A stretch of 64,000 nt of DNA, from contig NZ_WLZY01000016.1 in the NCBI RefSeq assembly GCF_010122465.1, forward strand, positions 1 through 64,000, in the 5' to 3' direction. Position numbers and translations under genes: made by a program. Positions 36,770 to 45,985 of the stretch are shown piece after piece. The stretch comes from Phytoactinopolyspora mesophila (lineage in GTDB: Bacteria > Actinomycetota > Actinomycetes > Jiangellales > Jiangellaceae). The notes under the pieces are model-generated. The model saw only the letters and a program-made list of their open reading frames with translations. It was not told where the DNA came from and searched no databases. The first letter of the stretch is position 1, and every line of letters starts with the position of its first letter.

Positions 36770-39007
36770 GTGAGTTTACGTGTCGCGTTCCACCGCGCCG
36801 TTCTCGTCGCGATCATGGTTGGCATATCGTTCTTTGGCTTTCTCCCTTCGGCATGGTCGATATGCGAGGGAGATCCACCCGCGCCGAAATCTCCCGATAG
36901 CGGCATGCCGGGCTGGTTCGTTGATCCGGTGGACGTAGATGTGTCGTCAATTGGCGACTTGGACGATGCTTGGACTGCGGTCGAGAATCAGCCTGATCCG
37001 TTCACCGAGGATGACGTTAGCCTTGTTGATACGTACGGGTATGGTTACCACTGGGGTACGTACGATCTCGGTTGTGGCCCTAATGCCTTGAGAGACCCGG
37101 CAGCTATCGCGTTCACGGGTATCGCCAATTTCATATTTGATATGGGCCTGCTGGCAGGCGCGGCGTCGCAGGCAGTCAGTGACGTGATATTCGATTCGCC
37201 GCTGTCGTTTTTGAACTCGACGATATCCGTCACGCAAGCGTCTGTACTGGATCAAATATGGACCGTGTGGTTTCCCATAACGATAATAATGGTGGGAATC
37301 TACCTGGTCACACGATCTCGCCGTGCCGAGTTCTCTGATACGAGTACGGCGGCCTTGGTTCTGGTCGTGGTCCTCGTTGCATCTGTATACTTTCTGTCGT
37401 GGCCTTTGCGCGCGCTTGGGGCGGCGGATGCGGCGATCTCCGAGGGCGTTCAAGCGGTTACTACCACCTTCTCCGAAGAGCGCCTTGAGGAAGACGTCGC
37501 CCGGAACATCTATTATCCCGCTTGGCTTCGCGGCCAGCTCGGATCGGACACGTCGGTTGCGGCACAGCGCTACGGGCCTGAGTTGTTCTGGACGCAGCAC
37601 TATACGTGGACCGAAGTGGCATTGATTCGGCTCATCGAAGATAAGGTCGGAGACGAGGATGACCTCGTTCGGGAACTAGCTGTTGGTGCGATCGCATCGG
37701 CCAAGATGGAACGGTATGCGGAGTTGGCCGCTGAGATTCAGGAAGATTACCCAGGTGCATATGACTATCTCAGGGGCAAGGAATCGACGGACCGCATAGG
37801 AACGGCGGCCATCCAAACGGTATACTCATTCGCTGCCGCGTTCTTCTACTTGGTCGCCATGGCTTTTCTGCTGCTAGCCATGATGGTAGTGCGGGGATTT
37901 ATCATCGGATTCCCTATCGCCGGAATCTTAGGAGCGTACCCGCCGGCTCGGGCCGTACTATCAAGGCTCTGGGATATTGTGACAGCCGCAATTTGGAATG
38001 TGGTGAAGTTCGCATTCGGTGCGGGATTGTATCTGGTCGTTGGCGGCGCTCTACTTCGTTCAGATATGAATGTGGTGTGGCAAATATTCATACTGATTGT
38101 TCTGACCATCGCGTTGATGATGATTTTGCGGCCACTTAGATCTTTGAAGACTATGACGCCCGGTCTAGATCCGAACCGCAGTTACATGATGGCCTTAGCG
38201 CGTCGAATGGGGAGCTACCGAAGCGTTCGCCGTGCGACTCGTCAAGGTGTGGAGGAAGCGCGGAACGATAACGAGGTCGCCGACTCCGCTGATGATGACC
38301 AGCCCAGCGAGGAACGACCTCGGCGCAGGCAACGGGCAGAGAGCGACGTGCTTGATCCAATTCCCGACAATGCGGGCGCATCGAACGTGCGCTTGGAGCT
38401 GGAACCAGCAAGAGCCGATGATCGGAGCCACCCAGAGCAACCTATGCCGCCCATTGGTCCCGGCCCGCATGAGCCTCAGGGAGGTGCCCACACGCCCCCA
38501 CAGCGACCTGAAGGCGCCCCCGGCGTCCACCAGGCCGCGATACGTCCGGGGGAAGGCGGCCAAGATTTCAAGGGCGGCAACCAAGAGCCAACACCACAAG
38601 AGGTTCCGGTTCGGGTGACGTTGGAGCGGAACGAGCCGATGCCAGTCAGGCCGGTGCCCAACGTCGGTTCTGGCGAAGTCGGTCGGCCGGATCAATGGGC
38701 AGTAGGAGAAACAAGACCTGATCAGCCACTGGCGCGACAGATTGCCGTCTCGTCGGGCGGTTCACGATCGTTGGCTGACGCTCAGCCATCATCGGCCAAT
38801 GCAGGTGCCGCCGACCGGGCGGAGGATGCCGCAACAGATTCAACTGGTCGACGCTCCTCACATGTGATTAAGGGCGAGGTAGTCGAACCGGTGTACAGGC
38901 GGGGCAATGACACCGTTGCCGAGCCGGCCGAATTGGACGTGGCGGATCCAGTTATCGACGAGAACGGCCAGCAAGTCTATGTGATCTACAAGCGGGAGCA
39001 GGTGTAG
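36770..39007 (+). CDS. VirB6/TrbL-like polytopic membrane protein with disordered tail
   Basis: 745 residues. A signal-like N-terminus (AVLVAIMVGISFFGFLPSAW) leads into an extracytoplasmic segment with several Trp and Cys residues. About six to seven predicted helices follow between 125 and 460 (WFPITIIMVGIYLVTRSRR; TAALVLVVVLVASVYFLSW; FFYLVAMAFLLLAMMVVRG; NVVKFAFGAGLYLVVGGAL). The last 275 residues are Pro/Glu/Arg-rich and look unstructured. The architecture fits the VirB6/TrbL channel component of Gram-positive conjugation systems. GTG start at 36770, 10 bases after the VirB4 stop, with a weak ribosome binding site. Confidence 0.75.
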   Translation: MSLRVAFHRAVLVAIMVGISFFGFLPSAWSICEGDPPAPKSPDSGMPGWFVDPVDVDVSSIGDLDDAWTAVENQPDPFTEDDVSLVDTYGYGYHWGTYDLGCGPNALRDPAAIAFTGIANFIFDMGLLAGAASQAVSDVIFDSPLSFLNSTISVTQASVLDQIWTVWFPITIIMVGIYLVTRSRRAEFSDTSTAALVLVVVLVASVYFLSWPLRALGAADAAISEGVQAVTTTFSEERLEEDVARNIYYPAWLRGQLGSDTSVAAQRYGPELFWTQHYTWTEVALIRLIEDKVGDEDDLVRELAVGAIASAKMERYAELAAEIQEDYPGAYDYLRGKESTDRIGTAAIQTVYSFAAAFFYLVAMAFLLLAMMVVRGFIIGFPIAGILGAYPPARAVLSRLWDIVTAAIWNVVKFAFGAGLYLVVGGALLRSDMNVVWQIFILIVLTIALMMILRPLRSLKTMTPGLDPNRSYMMALARRMGSYRSVRRATRQGVEEARNDNEVADSADDDQPSEERPRRRQRAESDVLDPIPDNAGASNVRLELEPARADDRSHPEQPMPPIGPGPHEPQGGAHTPPQRPEGAPGVHQAAIRPGEGGQDFKGGNQEPTPQEVPVRVTLERNEPMPVRPVPNVGSGEVGRPDQWAVGETRPDQPLARQIAVSSGGSRSLADAQPSSANAGAADRAEDAATDSTGRRSSHVIKGEVVEPVYRRGNDTVAEPAELDVADPVIDENGQQVYVIYKREQV

Positions 39008-39013
39008 GAACAG

Positions 39014-39661
39014 ATGCGTGGCCAACGGTCTCGATTCACTGACGGTGCGGTGGAGATCGGTACGGAGAAGGAAAGAGAGCGGAGCGGACGCCAACTTTGG
39101 CTGGTCGGCGTGGCGGTAGTTGCGATCATGTTCATGATGACTCTTGTGGTCGCCGCGTTAGTGGGAGGTGGCAATGGCCGGAACGAGACGACCGCTGTGC
39201 CGGAGTCATCGCAAGTCGAAGAGGTCGAAGTAGATGGCGTGTCGGAGCCGGGCGAAGTAGATGAATCCGATTTGGAAACGTCGATGCCAACCGCGTCGTC
39301 TCAGGGGCGGGGCGACGCTGGTCATGGACAACATGAGCACGAGGCTGACTCGTCGACCGTGCTTGATGCGGCGGTGGCAGCCTCGACATTCGTGGATGCG
39401 TGGTTACTGGTAGGGGATTCGGTCGAGCGTACTCGCGCGCTCGAACCCGTCACGGCTCCGCCGTTGTTACGTGCCCTCGCTGATATTGACCTCGGGCGTT
39501 TGCCTGACGCGTCCAGAGCTGGGGAGCCTGAGTCGGTGGCGTCGGGTACTTATCAAGTTGCCTTTCACATCGAATTGACCGATGACAGCGTTGTGGAGGT
39601 CGTGATGGTTGACGACGGCAACGGCGGATGGCGTGCCACGAATATTCACACGGTGAACTGA
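39014..39661 (+). CDS. Single-pass membrane protein, VirB8/TcpC-like
   Basis: 215 residues. A basic cytoplasmic head (EKERERSGRQ) precedes one helix (LWLVGVAVVAIMFMMTLVVAAL), an acidic linker with a His-rich patch (GHGQHEHEAD), and a small C-terminal domain (STFVDAWLLVGDSVERTRAL, VAFHIELTDDSVVEVVMVDD). This has the layout of VirB8/TcpC NTF2-like scaffold proteins, but the domain assignment rests on topology and position. It lies 7 bases after the VirB6-like gene and 5 bases before the wall hydrolase. Confidence 0.65.
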   Translation: MRGQRSRFTDGAVEIGTEKERERSGRQLWLVGVAVVAIMFMMTLVVAALVGGGNGRNETTAVPESSQVEEVEVDGVSEPGEVDESDLETSMPTASSQGRGDAGHGQHEHEADSSTVLDAAVAASTFVDAWLLVGDSVERTRALEPVTAPPLLRALADIDLGRLPDASRAGEPESVASGTYQVAFHIELTDDSVVEVVMVDDGNGGWRATNIHTVN

Positions 39662-39665
39662 TTGC

Positions 39666-41201
39666 ATGCATCCGATCGTTGCAAAGGCCGCATTGCGGCT
39701 GATGATGAGTCGCCGGAATTGGCGCTCGGTGTTTTTTGTGGTGGCAATAGCTTCAGTGCTGCCGTTGCTGGTCATTGGCGTGCCAATATTCGTGCTCATT
39801 GCGATTGTCGCGGCGTCGTCGGGTCCAGGAAACACTGCACCTCCACCTGGATCCGAGTGCGACTTTCCTGAAGTTATGTCAGTCGAGATCGGCGATCTCA
39901 GTTCTGAGCAACTCGTCAATGCCAAAACAATCGTTGATGTCGGAATGAAGGTGGATGTTCCTGAATATGGTTGGGTTATTGCTGTTGCCACAGCGCTGCA
40001 AGAGTCCTCCCTAAAGAATCTGGAACACGGCGACAGGGACTCACTCGGCCTCTTCCAACAGCGGCCTTCCTCGGGCTGGGGTGCGCCGTCGGAGATTCTA
40101 GATCCCGTCTTCGCGTCGGAGGCGTTCTACGGTGGCGCAACCAGTCCACATTGGCGCGCTCCCGCGGACCGGGCCGAACCCCCTGGACTGCAGGACATTG
40201 CCGGGTGGGAGGCGATGACAGTCACGCAGGCAGCACAAGCGGTTCAGCGCAGCGCCTTCCCGGATGCGTATGCGCGGTGGGAACCGTTGGCAAGGGCAAT
40301 TGTCGTCGAGCTGACGGGGCTTGGTGGAGATCAGTGCGGTACCGGGGAGGCAATGACGTGCCCGGCGACCGAGCGTGAGGTTGAACGTGGGCTTACACCC
40401 GACGCATTGAGGGTGTTGCGCTGCCTCGTCGATCGATACCCAACGATTCAGGAATATCACGGTGTGGGGAATCGCCCAGAGAATCCTGACAGTGATCACC
40501 CGACAGGTCGCGCTGTCGATGCCATGATTCCTGATTGGGACAAAGACGACGGTCGCGAATTTGGGTGGGAAGTCGCCGAATGGCTGCAATCGAATTCTCG
40601 GGCGTTAGGCGTTAGGTATATCATCTGGGACTCCCACGTATGGAGCATCGAAGACTCTGGCAATCAATGGCGTGACTACGAGCATCCCAGTGGTGCAACA
40701 GATCCGACGAGTCTGCACCTCGATCACATTCACGTCAGTGTTTATGGAGATAGTGCAGGAAGTGATGAGCTGGGCGAGGTCGTGTTACCGATTGAGCGAG
40801 GACGATATCGGCTTACGGCTCGATTCGGTGACTGTGGCGAGCTTTGGCAGACATGCCACACCGGCCTAGATTTTGCCGCAGAGATGCACACCTTTGTCAG
40901 GGCTGTTGCTGCTGCGGAGGTTGTTTCCGCCGCCGACGCGGGCGCCTACGGCTTCCTCGTCAAACTGCGCCACGACGACGGTACCGAGACCTGGTACGCC
41001 CACCTGGTTGATCAGTCTCTTGGCGGTGGTGGGTTGATCAGCGTCAGCCCTGGTCAGATGGTAGGTGCTGGGCAAGTGATCGGGGAGGTTGGAATGACTG
41101 GTAACACCACAGGTCCACATCTCCATTTCGAGGTCAGGCCGGGCGGCGGGGCACCGGTTGATCCAGAGGGATGGCTGTCAGCTCGGGGCGTTGATCCGTG
41201 A
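39666..41201 (+). CDS. Three-module cell-wall hydrolase (SLT-like, peptidase-like, M23)
   Basis: 511 residues with an N-terminal membrane anchor (VFFVVAIASVLPLLVIGVPI). Module 1 (about 90-215) resembles a lysozyme/transglycosylase domain (VATALQESSLKNL with candidate glutamate E113, then DSLGLFQQRPSSGWG). Module 2 (about 240-360; HPTGRAVDAMIPDW, DHIHVS) resembles the wall-hydrolase-like C-terminal domain found in some actinobacterial proteins. Module 3 (about 375-505) is an M23/LytM metallopeptidase with zinc ligands H398 and D402 (HTGLDFA) and H485/H487 (HLHFE). It would open peptidoglycan for the secretion channel, the role of VirB1/PrgK-type proteins. Confidence 0.85.
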   Translation: MHPIVAKAALRLMMSRRNWRSVFFVVAIASVLPLLVIGVPIFVLIAIVAASSGPGNTAPPPGSECDFPEVMSVEIGDLSSEQLVNAKTIVDVGMKVDVPEYGWVIAVATALQESSLKNLEHGDRDSLGLFQQRPSSGWGAPSEILDPVFASEAFYGGATSPHWRAPADRAEPPGLQDIAGWEAMTVTQAAQAVQRSAFPDAYARWEPLARAIVVELTGLGGDQCGTGEAMTCPATEREVERGLTPDALRVLRCLVDRYPTIQEYHGVGNRPENPDSDHPTGRAVDAMIPDWDKDDGREFGWEVAEWLQSNSRALGVRYIIWDSHVWSIEDSGNQWRDYEHPSGATDPTSLHLDHIHVSVYGDSAGSDELGEVVLPIERGRYRLTARFGDCGELWQTCHTGLDFAAEMHTFVRAVAAAEVVSAADAGAYGFLVKLRHDDGTETWYAHLVDQSLGGGGLISVSPGQMVGAGQVIGEVGMTGNTTGPHLHFEVRPGGGAPVDPEGWLSARGVDP

Positions 41202-41539
41202 TGCGAGAGTCAACAGGAGATACTAGTCCCGTGGTTGAGGACGGTGAATCGGTAGAGATGCGGCGGCGGTCGTATGGCCCTCCGCCGAATCCTCGTCCGC
41301 CACGGCATGTGTTGGACGTGCCGTCAGTGGAGGGCTGCCGGATTATTCTTATGACGCCAGACGGTCCCGTGTACGACTACCGGGCGGCGTCTGAGGTGAC
41401 CATTGACGAAAGTGGCTCGTGGATTCGCGTCGTGCCTGAATGGCGGTGGTATGCATGGCACGAGATGGACGCCGAGTCTCGCCCCTCCTCGTGTCCGCGA
41501 GCACGTGCGTGGTCAACTACCAACGTGTGGGTGGAGTGA
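41198..41539 (+). CDS. Hypothetical protein, last gene of the secretion-like operon
   Basis: 113 residues, GTG start overlapping the stop of the wall hydrolase. A Pro/Arg-rich segment (RRRSYGPPPNPRPPRHVLD) precedes a compact region (CRIILMTPDGPVYDYRAASE, IRVVPEWRWYAW) that may form a small beta domain. No family is recognised and there is no membrane segment. Its position suggests a cytoplasmic accessory factor. Confidence 0.55.
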   Translation: MMRESTGDTSPVVEDGESVEMRRRSYGPPPNPRPPRHVLDVPSVEGCRIILMTPDGPVYDYRAASEVTIDESGSWIRVVPEWRWYAWHEMDAESRPSSCPRARAWSTTNVWVE

Positions 41540-41946
41540 CATCGGAACTTCGGTTGTGGTCCTCGTGCCCATTCTGAGGCGTTCCCCTCATAGCCGCCAT
41601 CCGTAGGCCGAAGCGGAGTAGGTCAAGGGTGATCGGAGATCATCACGAAGTGACGCGAGCCTGCGAGCGCCCTTGACGTACGTAGTGGAGGCCGCAGAAT
41701 GGCCGTGATGAGGGGAACGTGGCTGCGCGCCCGGTTCAGCACAGCAGACCAAAGTTCTGTGACAGTCGGGTCGTAACCTAGAGACACAAACTTCCAAGTG
41801 CCCCCGCCAGGTCGTATCCCGTCAGCGTCCGGACTCTGGCGGTTGAGGCCAGCAGCCATACGCCGGCTGCGCAGCACCACACTGGCTAGATAACGAGACT
41901 TGGCCGTGCGGGCCGCCGCCCACTTGACGTCCGGCTATGATCAGCT
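41540..41946. other. 407-base gap, possible gene remnant on the minus strand
   Basis: No intact gene is evident. A minus-strand frame at 41623-41880 reads protein-like in part (GGGTWKFVSLGYDPTVTELW, then NRARSHVPLITAILRPPLRT). It lacks a good start and any recognisable family, so it may be a fragment of a lost gene. The promoter for the GHKL/methyltransferase pair should lie near the right edge, but I cannot identify it. Confidence 0.4.
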
Positions 41947-44490
41947 ATGGCCACAGCGAGGTTAGGCGAGGTTATGAGTGAGAGTAAGGAGTCACCCGGC
42001 AGCGCGCTTGAACGTGAACTATTGGACGACTCCGGTTCGTCCGAAGAGTTACCAGTTCAGATAAGCTTTGAGATAATTAGACTCTTTTCCGAAGGTCTAT
42101 ACCAAAGTCCACATAAGGCGATAGAAGAGCTCGTATCCAACAGTTATGATGCAGGCGCAAGGAATGTTCATGTTCTCATTCCTCGATCTGGTAGCGATTC
42201 GCCGGAACTTCAGGATTCGCTTTGGGTGATTGATGATGGCACCGGTATGGATGCCAGCGGATTCAAACAACTTTGGTTAGTAGCTGAGTCGTCGAAGAAT
42301 GATCAGCCGGCACTCTCAGGCAGAAGCCCTATCGGCCAATTCGGCATCGGTAAGCTTGCAGCGTACGTCCTGGCATGGAGGCTTACGCATATTAGCAAGA
42401 AGGATGGCCGTTACTACCTCGCCACGATGGACTTCAGGCAAGTGCGAGGGCGTCGGCAGAACGACCCTGCCGCACCGCCGGTGACAGTTCCGCTACAGGA
42501 AGTGAACGAAGAGCGTGCACAATCGCTACTCGCGGAAATTGAAAACCGTGACGGCGCTGCGTGGCAGTTGTTGTTCGGAGACGAGTCGTCTGAGAGCTGG
42601 ACCGCCGCGGCACTCACTGATTTTAAGGATCTGTTTTCAAAATTTCGTCCTGGCGTCCTGAGTTGGGTGCTTCGGACCGGATTGCCTTTGGTGAGTGATT
42701 TCACGATCTTTCTTGATGGCGCCGCCCTAGAGTCTGCCAAGGAGGAAGGGAATCTGCTTCTAGCACTTCCAGTAGGCGGCAAAGAAGACGAGCAAGCCGA
42801 AAAGCTCGAATTTACGATTACGGAAACTGGCGTGCAGATCCCGGGCATCGAGGGGGAGGTGCAGGGGACAGCAAAACTTTATGAGACTCCTCTCTCTAGA
42901 GGGAAATCGTTGCAGTATGGCCGAAGTCATGGGTTCTTTGTCCGTGTCCGTGGACGGGTCATCAACTTAGAAGATGAATTATTCGGCATCGAGGCGTTGA
43001 ACCACGCAGCCTGGTCGAGATTTGTATTCGAGGTCAATGTAGATGGCCTGAGGGAATTCTTGTTGTCGTCCCGCGAAGGTGTACGTGAATCTGAGCCTAT
43101 CTACCTTTTGAAGGAGTATCTGCGCGCGAAATTCAATGCTTGTCGGGCGTACTACGAAAAGCAAAAGAGGCAGGAGCTAGTCGGGCTAGATATAAAGCTC
43201 TTGCTTCAGGACGCCTCGGCGAGCGTGTTAGCGGAGCCGCTAATCGAAGCTGTACGTCAGTCACTCACTGCGAGCAAACAGCCGTCTCATTACATTACAT
43301 CGCCCACCGATATCCCAGAGCATCAGCGCGAATCCTGGCTGACAGAGTTCGAGAAAGAGCTAGCTAAAGGGCCTTTTGACGAACTTGAATTTCAGAATGT
43401 TGGGCCTTATGATCGTCTGGCGGAATATAACGCGGCTGACCGAAAGCTTATCGTGAACGAGGAGCATCCCTTTGTTGCGAAGGTTATTAGTCATTCGAAG
43501 AATATGACACCGGCAACTCTCTTCGCCACTTCGGAGATAATCACTGATGCCTTGATTCGAGAGGCGGGCATCGACCCGATCATTTCTCTAGAGCTTTTCT
43601 CGCTCCGGGACCGTGCGCTGCGACAAATTGCTGGTGACCAAGGGCCAGACCCGGCTACAGTACTGCGGCACTTGTCAATTGCCGATCAGGACAAGGATGC
43701 CCTTGAACGCGCTGTGGGTGAAGCATTCATTACATTGGGATTCCGATATGATCGTCGTGGTGGAAACCGAGGTGGGCCGGATGGCGTTCTGGATGCTCGC
43801 CTTGGATTCGGTGATCGTCAGGTTGAGGATTTCCGAGTTGTTTACGATGCTAAAACGACTGCGAGCTCAAGCATCTCTGTAGGGCACTTAGACTTCGGGG
43901 CCCTTTGGGACTTTAAGCTCAGTGAGGATGCTGATCACGGGTTTATCATCGGTAAAGCTTTTCAAGGTCAAGATGATCCTGAATCGGCGGTTAATCGCCG
44001 CACTTCTCAAGGTCGAGGGGATCGACCTATGACGGTGATGACAACAGCGCAACTAAAGAGACTTGTGGAACTGCATTATCAATTCGGCGTAACGCTCATA
44101 CAGATACGCAAGTTCTTTGTGGAAGCGTTAACGTTTGCTGAAGTAACCGAGTTTTTGGATAGCTTGGAAGCTGAGCTGAGCACTGAGCAGCCCCCTGTCC
44201 CACTTCGGCGGCTGCTACATGGACTTGAGAGGGAAAAGGATGACCCCTTGAGCAGGCCGAATATTATCGCTGTTCGAGCTCAAGATCAGACATTGAAGGC
44301 ATACGAGGTGGAACGTTTAGCTGCTGCTCTTCGTGCCGTCCAGACAATCGTAGGATCGCGTTGGATAGAAGTGAACGAAGCCAACAACGATGTTCGTATG
44401 GGTCATACAGCTGATCAGATTCTGGCGGAGCTCGACAGGCGGTCTCAGAAGGAACTTGGTCTGACGGCCCGAACTGGCGAGGGGCCCTAG
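41947..44490 (+). CDS. GHKL (MutL/MORC/Hsp90-type) ATPase fused to a PD-(D/E)xK-like nuclease domain
   Basis: 847 residues. The N-terminus has the full Bergerat ATP fold: N-box EELVSNSYDAGA (N65, D68), G1 box DDGTGM (97-101) and G2 box GQFGIGK (G130-K136). The C-terminal half has GGPDG (D612) and, after a strand, VVYDAKTT (D634, K636), matching the D...(D/E)xK core of restriction-type nucleases. Later GHLDFGALWDF and a helical tail follow. MutL/MORC-like ATPases linked to methyltransferases have been described in restriction-modification loci, and this pair fits that pattern. The ATG at 41974 (MSESKE) is an alternative start. The methyltransferase gene begins one base after its stop. Codon use is less GC-rich than in the element's backbone. 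Confidence 0.8.
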   Translation: MATARLGEVMSESKESPGSALERELLDDSGSSEELPVQISFEIIRLFSEGLYQSPHKAIEELVSNSYDAGARNVHVLIPRSGSDSPELQDSLWVIDDGTGMDASGFKQLWLVAESSKNDQPALSGRSPIGQFGIGKLAAYVLAWRLTHISKKDGRYYLATMDFRQVRGRRQNDPAAPPVTVPLQEVNEERAQSLLAEIENRDGAAWQLLFGDESSESWTAAALTDFKDLFSKFRPGVLSWVLRTGLPLVSDFTIFLDGAALESAKEEGNLLLALPVGGKEDEQAEKLEFTITETGVQIPGIEGEVQGTAKLYETPLSRGKSLQYGRSHGFFVRVRGRVINLEDELFGIEALNHAAWSRFVFEVNVDGLREFLLSSREGVRESEPIYLLKEYLRAKFNACRAYYEKQKRQELVGLDIKLLLQDASASVLAEPLIEAVRQSLTASKQPSHYITSPTDIPEHQRESWLTEFEKELAKGPFDELEFQNVGPYDRLAEYNAADRKLIVNEEHPFVAKVISHSKNMTPATLFATSEIITDALIREAGIDPIISLELFSLRDRALRQIAGDQGPDPATVLRHLSIADQDKDALERAVGEAFITLGFRYDRRGGNRGGPDGVLDARLGFGDRQVEDFRVVYDAKTTASSSISVGHLDFGALWDFKLSEDADHGFIIGKAFQGQDDPESAVNRRTSQGRGDRPMTVMTTAQLKRLVELHYQFGVTLIQIRKFFVEALTFAEVTEFLDSLEAELSTEQPPVPLRRLLHGLEREKDDPLSRPNIIAVRAQDQTLKAYEVERLAAALRAVQTIVGSRWIEVNEANNDVRMGHTADQILAELDRRSQKELGLTARTGEGP

Positions 44491-44491
44491 G

Positions 44492-45661
44492 GTGCGTGCG
44501 CCACACCCATTTCCCGCGCGAATGGCGCCGGAACTCGCCCTTTCCAGCGTATCCCGGGCCGATGGTGAGCCGATACTCGATCCAATGTGCGGTTCTGGCA
44601 TGGTGCTTAAGGCCGCGCTTCAGGCGGGGAAACAAGCGATCGGTTTCGATCTAGACCCGCTTGCTGTGCTTATGAGCCGTGTGTGGACGACAGCAGCTCC
44701 AGATGACCTTGAAGGATGCGCCGCGTCGGTCATAGCGAGGGCTAATACAATATCGGTTCCGGACTTGCCCTGGATCGACTTCGATCACGAGACGGCTGAA
44801 TTTGTAGACTTCTGGTTCGGGAAGACTCAGCAGCATGATCTTCGAAAGATTGCTGCTGTTTTGTGGGAACTTGATGACTCGGCTGAACATAATGCGCTGA
44901 GGCTGGCACTGAGTCGTACGATCATCACTAAAGATCGGGGCGCCTCGCTCGCGAGTGACGTCTCCCATAGCAGGCCTCATCGTACGCGAACTACCAACGA
45001 CTACGATGTGATATCGGGCTTCAAGCTTGCTGCCCGAAATGTAGGGCGTATACTCGCCGTTTCGTCGACATCGGGTGCTGCGAGTGTAAGTCTTGGTGAT
45101 GCAAGAGATCTAAAAGGGCTGCCGGACAATTCCGCCGGCATGATTGTTACTTCACCGCCTTATCTGAATGCAATAGATTACCTGCGAGGGCATCGGCTAG
45201 CATTGGTTTGGTTGGGCTATCGGGTTGGCGATTTGCGCGCAGTGCGGTCTTCGAGCATTGGGGCCGAGCGTGGTTTAAGTGAGGAGTCGATTGAAGCTGA
45301 GTTGCGCGATATAATAAGAGAGTTGTCGATTGATGAGTATGACCGCCAACTTGGTCGGATGCTAGTACGGTATTTCTTCGACTTGGATCGCATGATGGCT
45401 GAGGCAAGTCGAGTGCTGAAGCATGGCTCAGATGCTGTCTTCGTGGTTGGAAATTCCACCATTAGGTCTCAGTTCGTTGACAACGCAACGCTTACCGCGC
45501 GCGCGGCTGAGCGGCACGGCTTACGGCTTGTCGATCGGTCGGAGCGCGAGCTGCCTGCCAACCGCCGGTATCTGCCGCCACCTCGGATCAACGCGAGTGA
45601 TCAGCTATCGCGGCGGATGAGGACCGAAGTGATACTGAGACTTAGCAAGTCTGCCGCGTGA
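44492..45661 (+). CDS. DNA methyltransferase, motif order I then IV (TSPPY)
   Basis: 389-residue SAM-dependent amino-methyltransferase acting on exocyclic adenine or cytosine N. It begins HPFPARMAPELA. Motif I is LDPMCGSG (D30-G36), and catalytic motif IV is TSPPY (220-224) followed by LNAIDYLRGHR. Motif I before IV, with about 185 residues between, differs from the IV-then-I order of common beta-class enzymes. The insert may hold target recognition. GTG start at 44492, one base after the GHKL-nuclease stop, implies coupled expression, with this enzyme protecting self DNA. No separate specificity subunit is present. Confidence 0.85.
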   Translation: MRAPHPFPARMAPELALSSVSRADGEPILDPMCGSGMVLKAALQAGKQAIGFDLDPLAVLMSRVWTTAAPDDLEGCAASVIARANTISVPDLPWIDFDHETAEFVDFWFGKTQQHDLRKIAAVLWELDDSAEHNALRLALSRTIITKDRGASLASDVSHSRPHRTRTTNDYDVISGFKLAARNVGRILAVSSTSGAASVSLGDARDLKGLPDNSAGMIVTSPPYLNAIDYLRGHRLALVWLGYRVGDLRAVRSSSIGAERGLSEESIEAELRDIIRELSIDEYDRQLGRMLVRYFFDLDRMMAEASRVLKHGSDAVFVVGNSTIRSQFVDNATLTARAAERHGLRLVDRSERELPANRRYLPPPRINASDQLSRRMRTEVILRLSKSAA

Positions 45662-45985
45662 GAGGGACGACGGGCCTGTGTGCGGGCGGTTGCTGGCGTG
45701 GTATGTGTTCTGGTCTGCGCGTGTGGGGACGCTGCCCCGGAGGGACCGGCCGCCAGGCCGCATGCCCGAAGGGCAGCGTCCCCACACGCGCAGACCAGGG
45801 CAGCTAGCTGATCTTGATCTAGTAGAGGTCAACTCGGCAACCACGCCCGTTGATGCTCCGGCGTTGTTGAGCCGTGGGCGTCGTCGTGGGGGACAGAGGG
45901 TTGCCGCCTGACCGATGCGCTCGCGGTACCTGCAACTAAGAGCGAATGTCGGTTAGTCTTGAGGCACGGTGAGGAGGTGATCGCG
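45662..45985. other. 324-base gap holding the 27-bp inverted repeat
   Basis: I see no supported gene between the methyltransferase stop and the antitoxin start. The gap holds the inverted repeat at 45711-45797 and, at its right end, the GAGGAGG ribosome binding site (45971-45977) of the antitoxin gene. Confidence 0.6.
45711..45797. repeat. Perfect 27-bp inverted repeat with a 33-base structured loop
   Basis: Bases 45711-45737 (beginning TGGTCTGCGCGTGTGGGG) are exactly complementary to 45771-45797. The loop contains GGCCGCCAGGCC, and TGCCC-GAA-GGGCA sits at the base of the right arm. It begins 50 bases after the methyltransferase stop. There is no T-run, so it is more than an ordinary terminator. 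Candidates are a bidirectional terminator, a structured RNA, or a single-strand origin/transfer site of the element. Confidence 0.85.
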
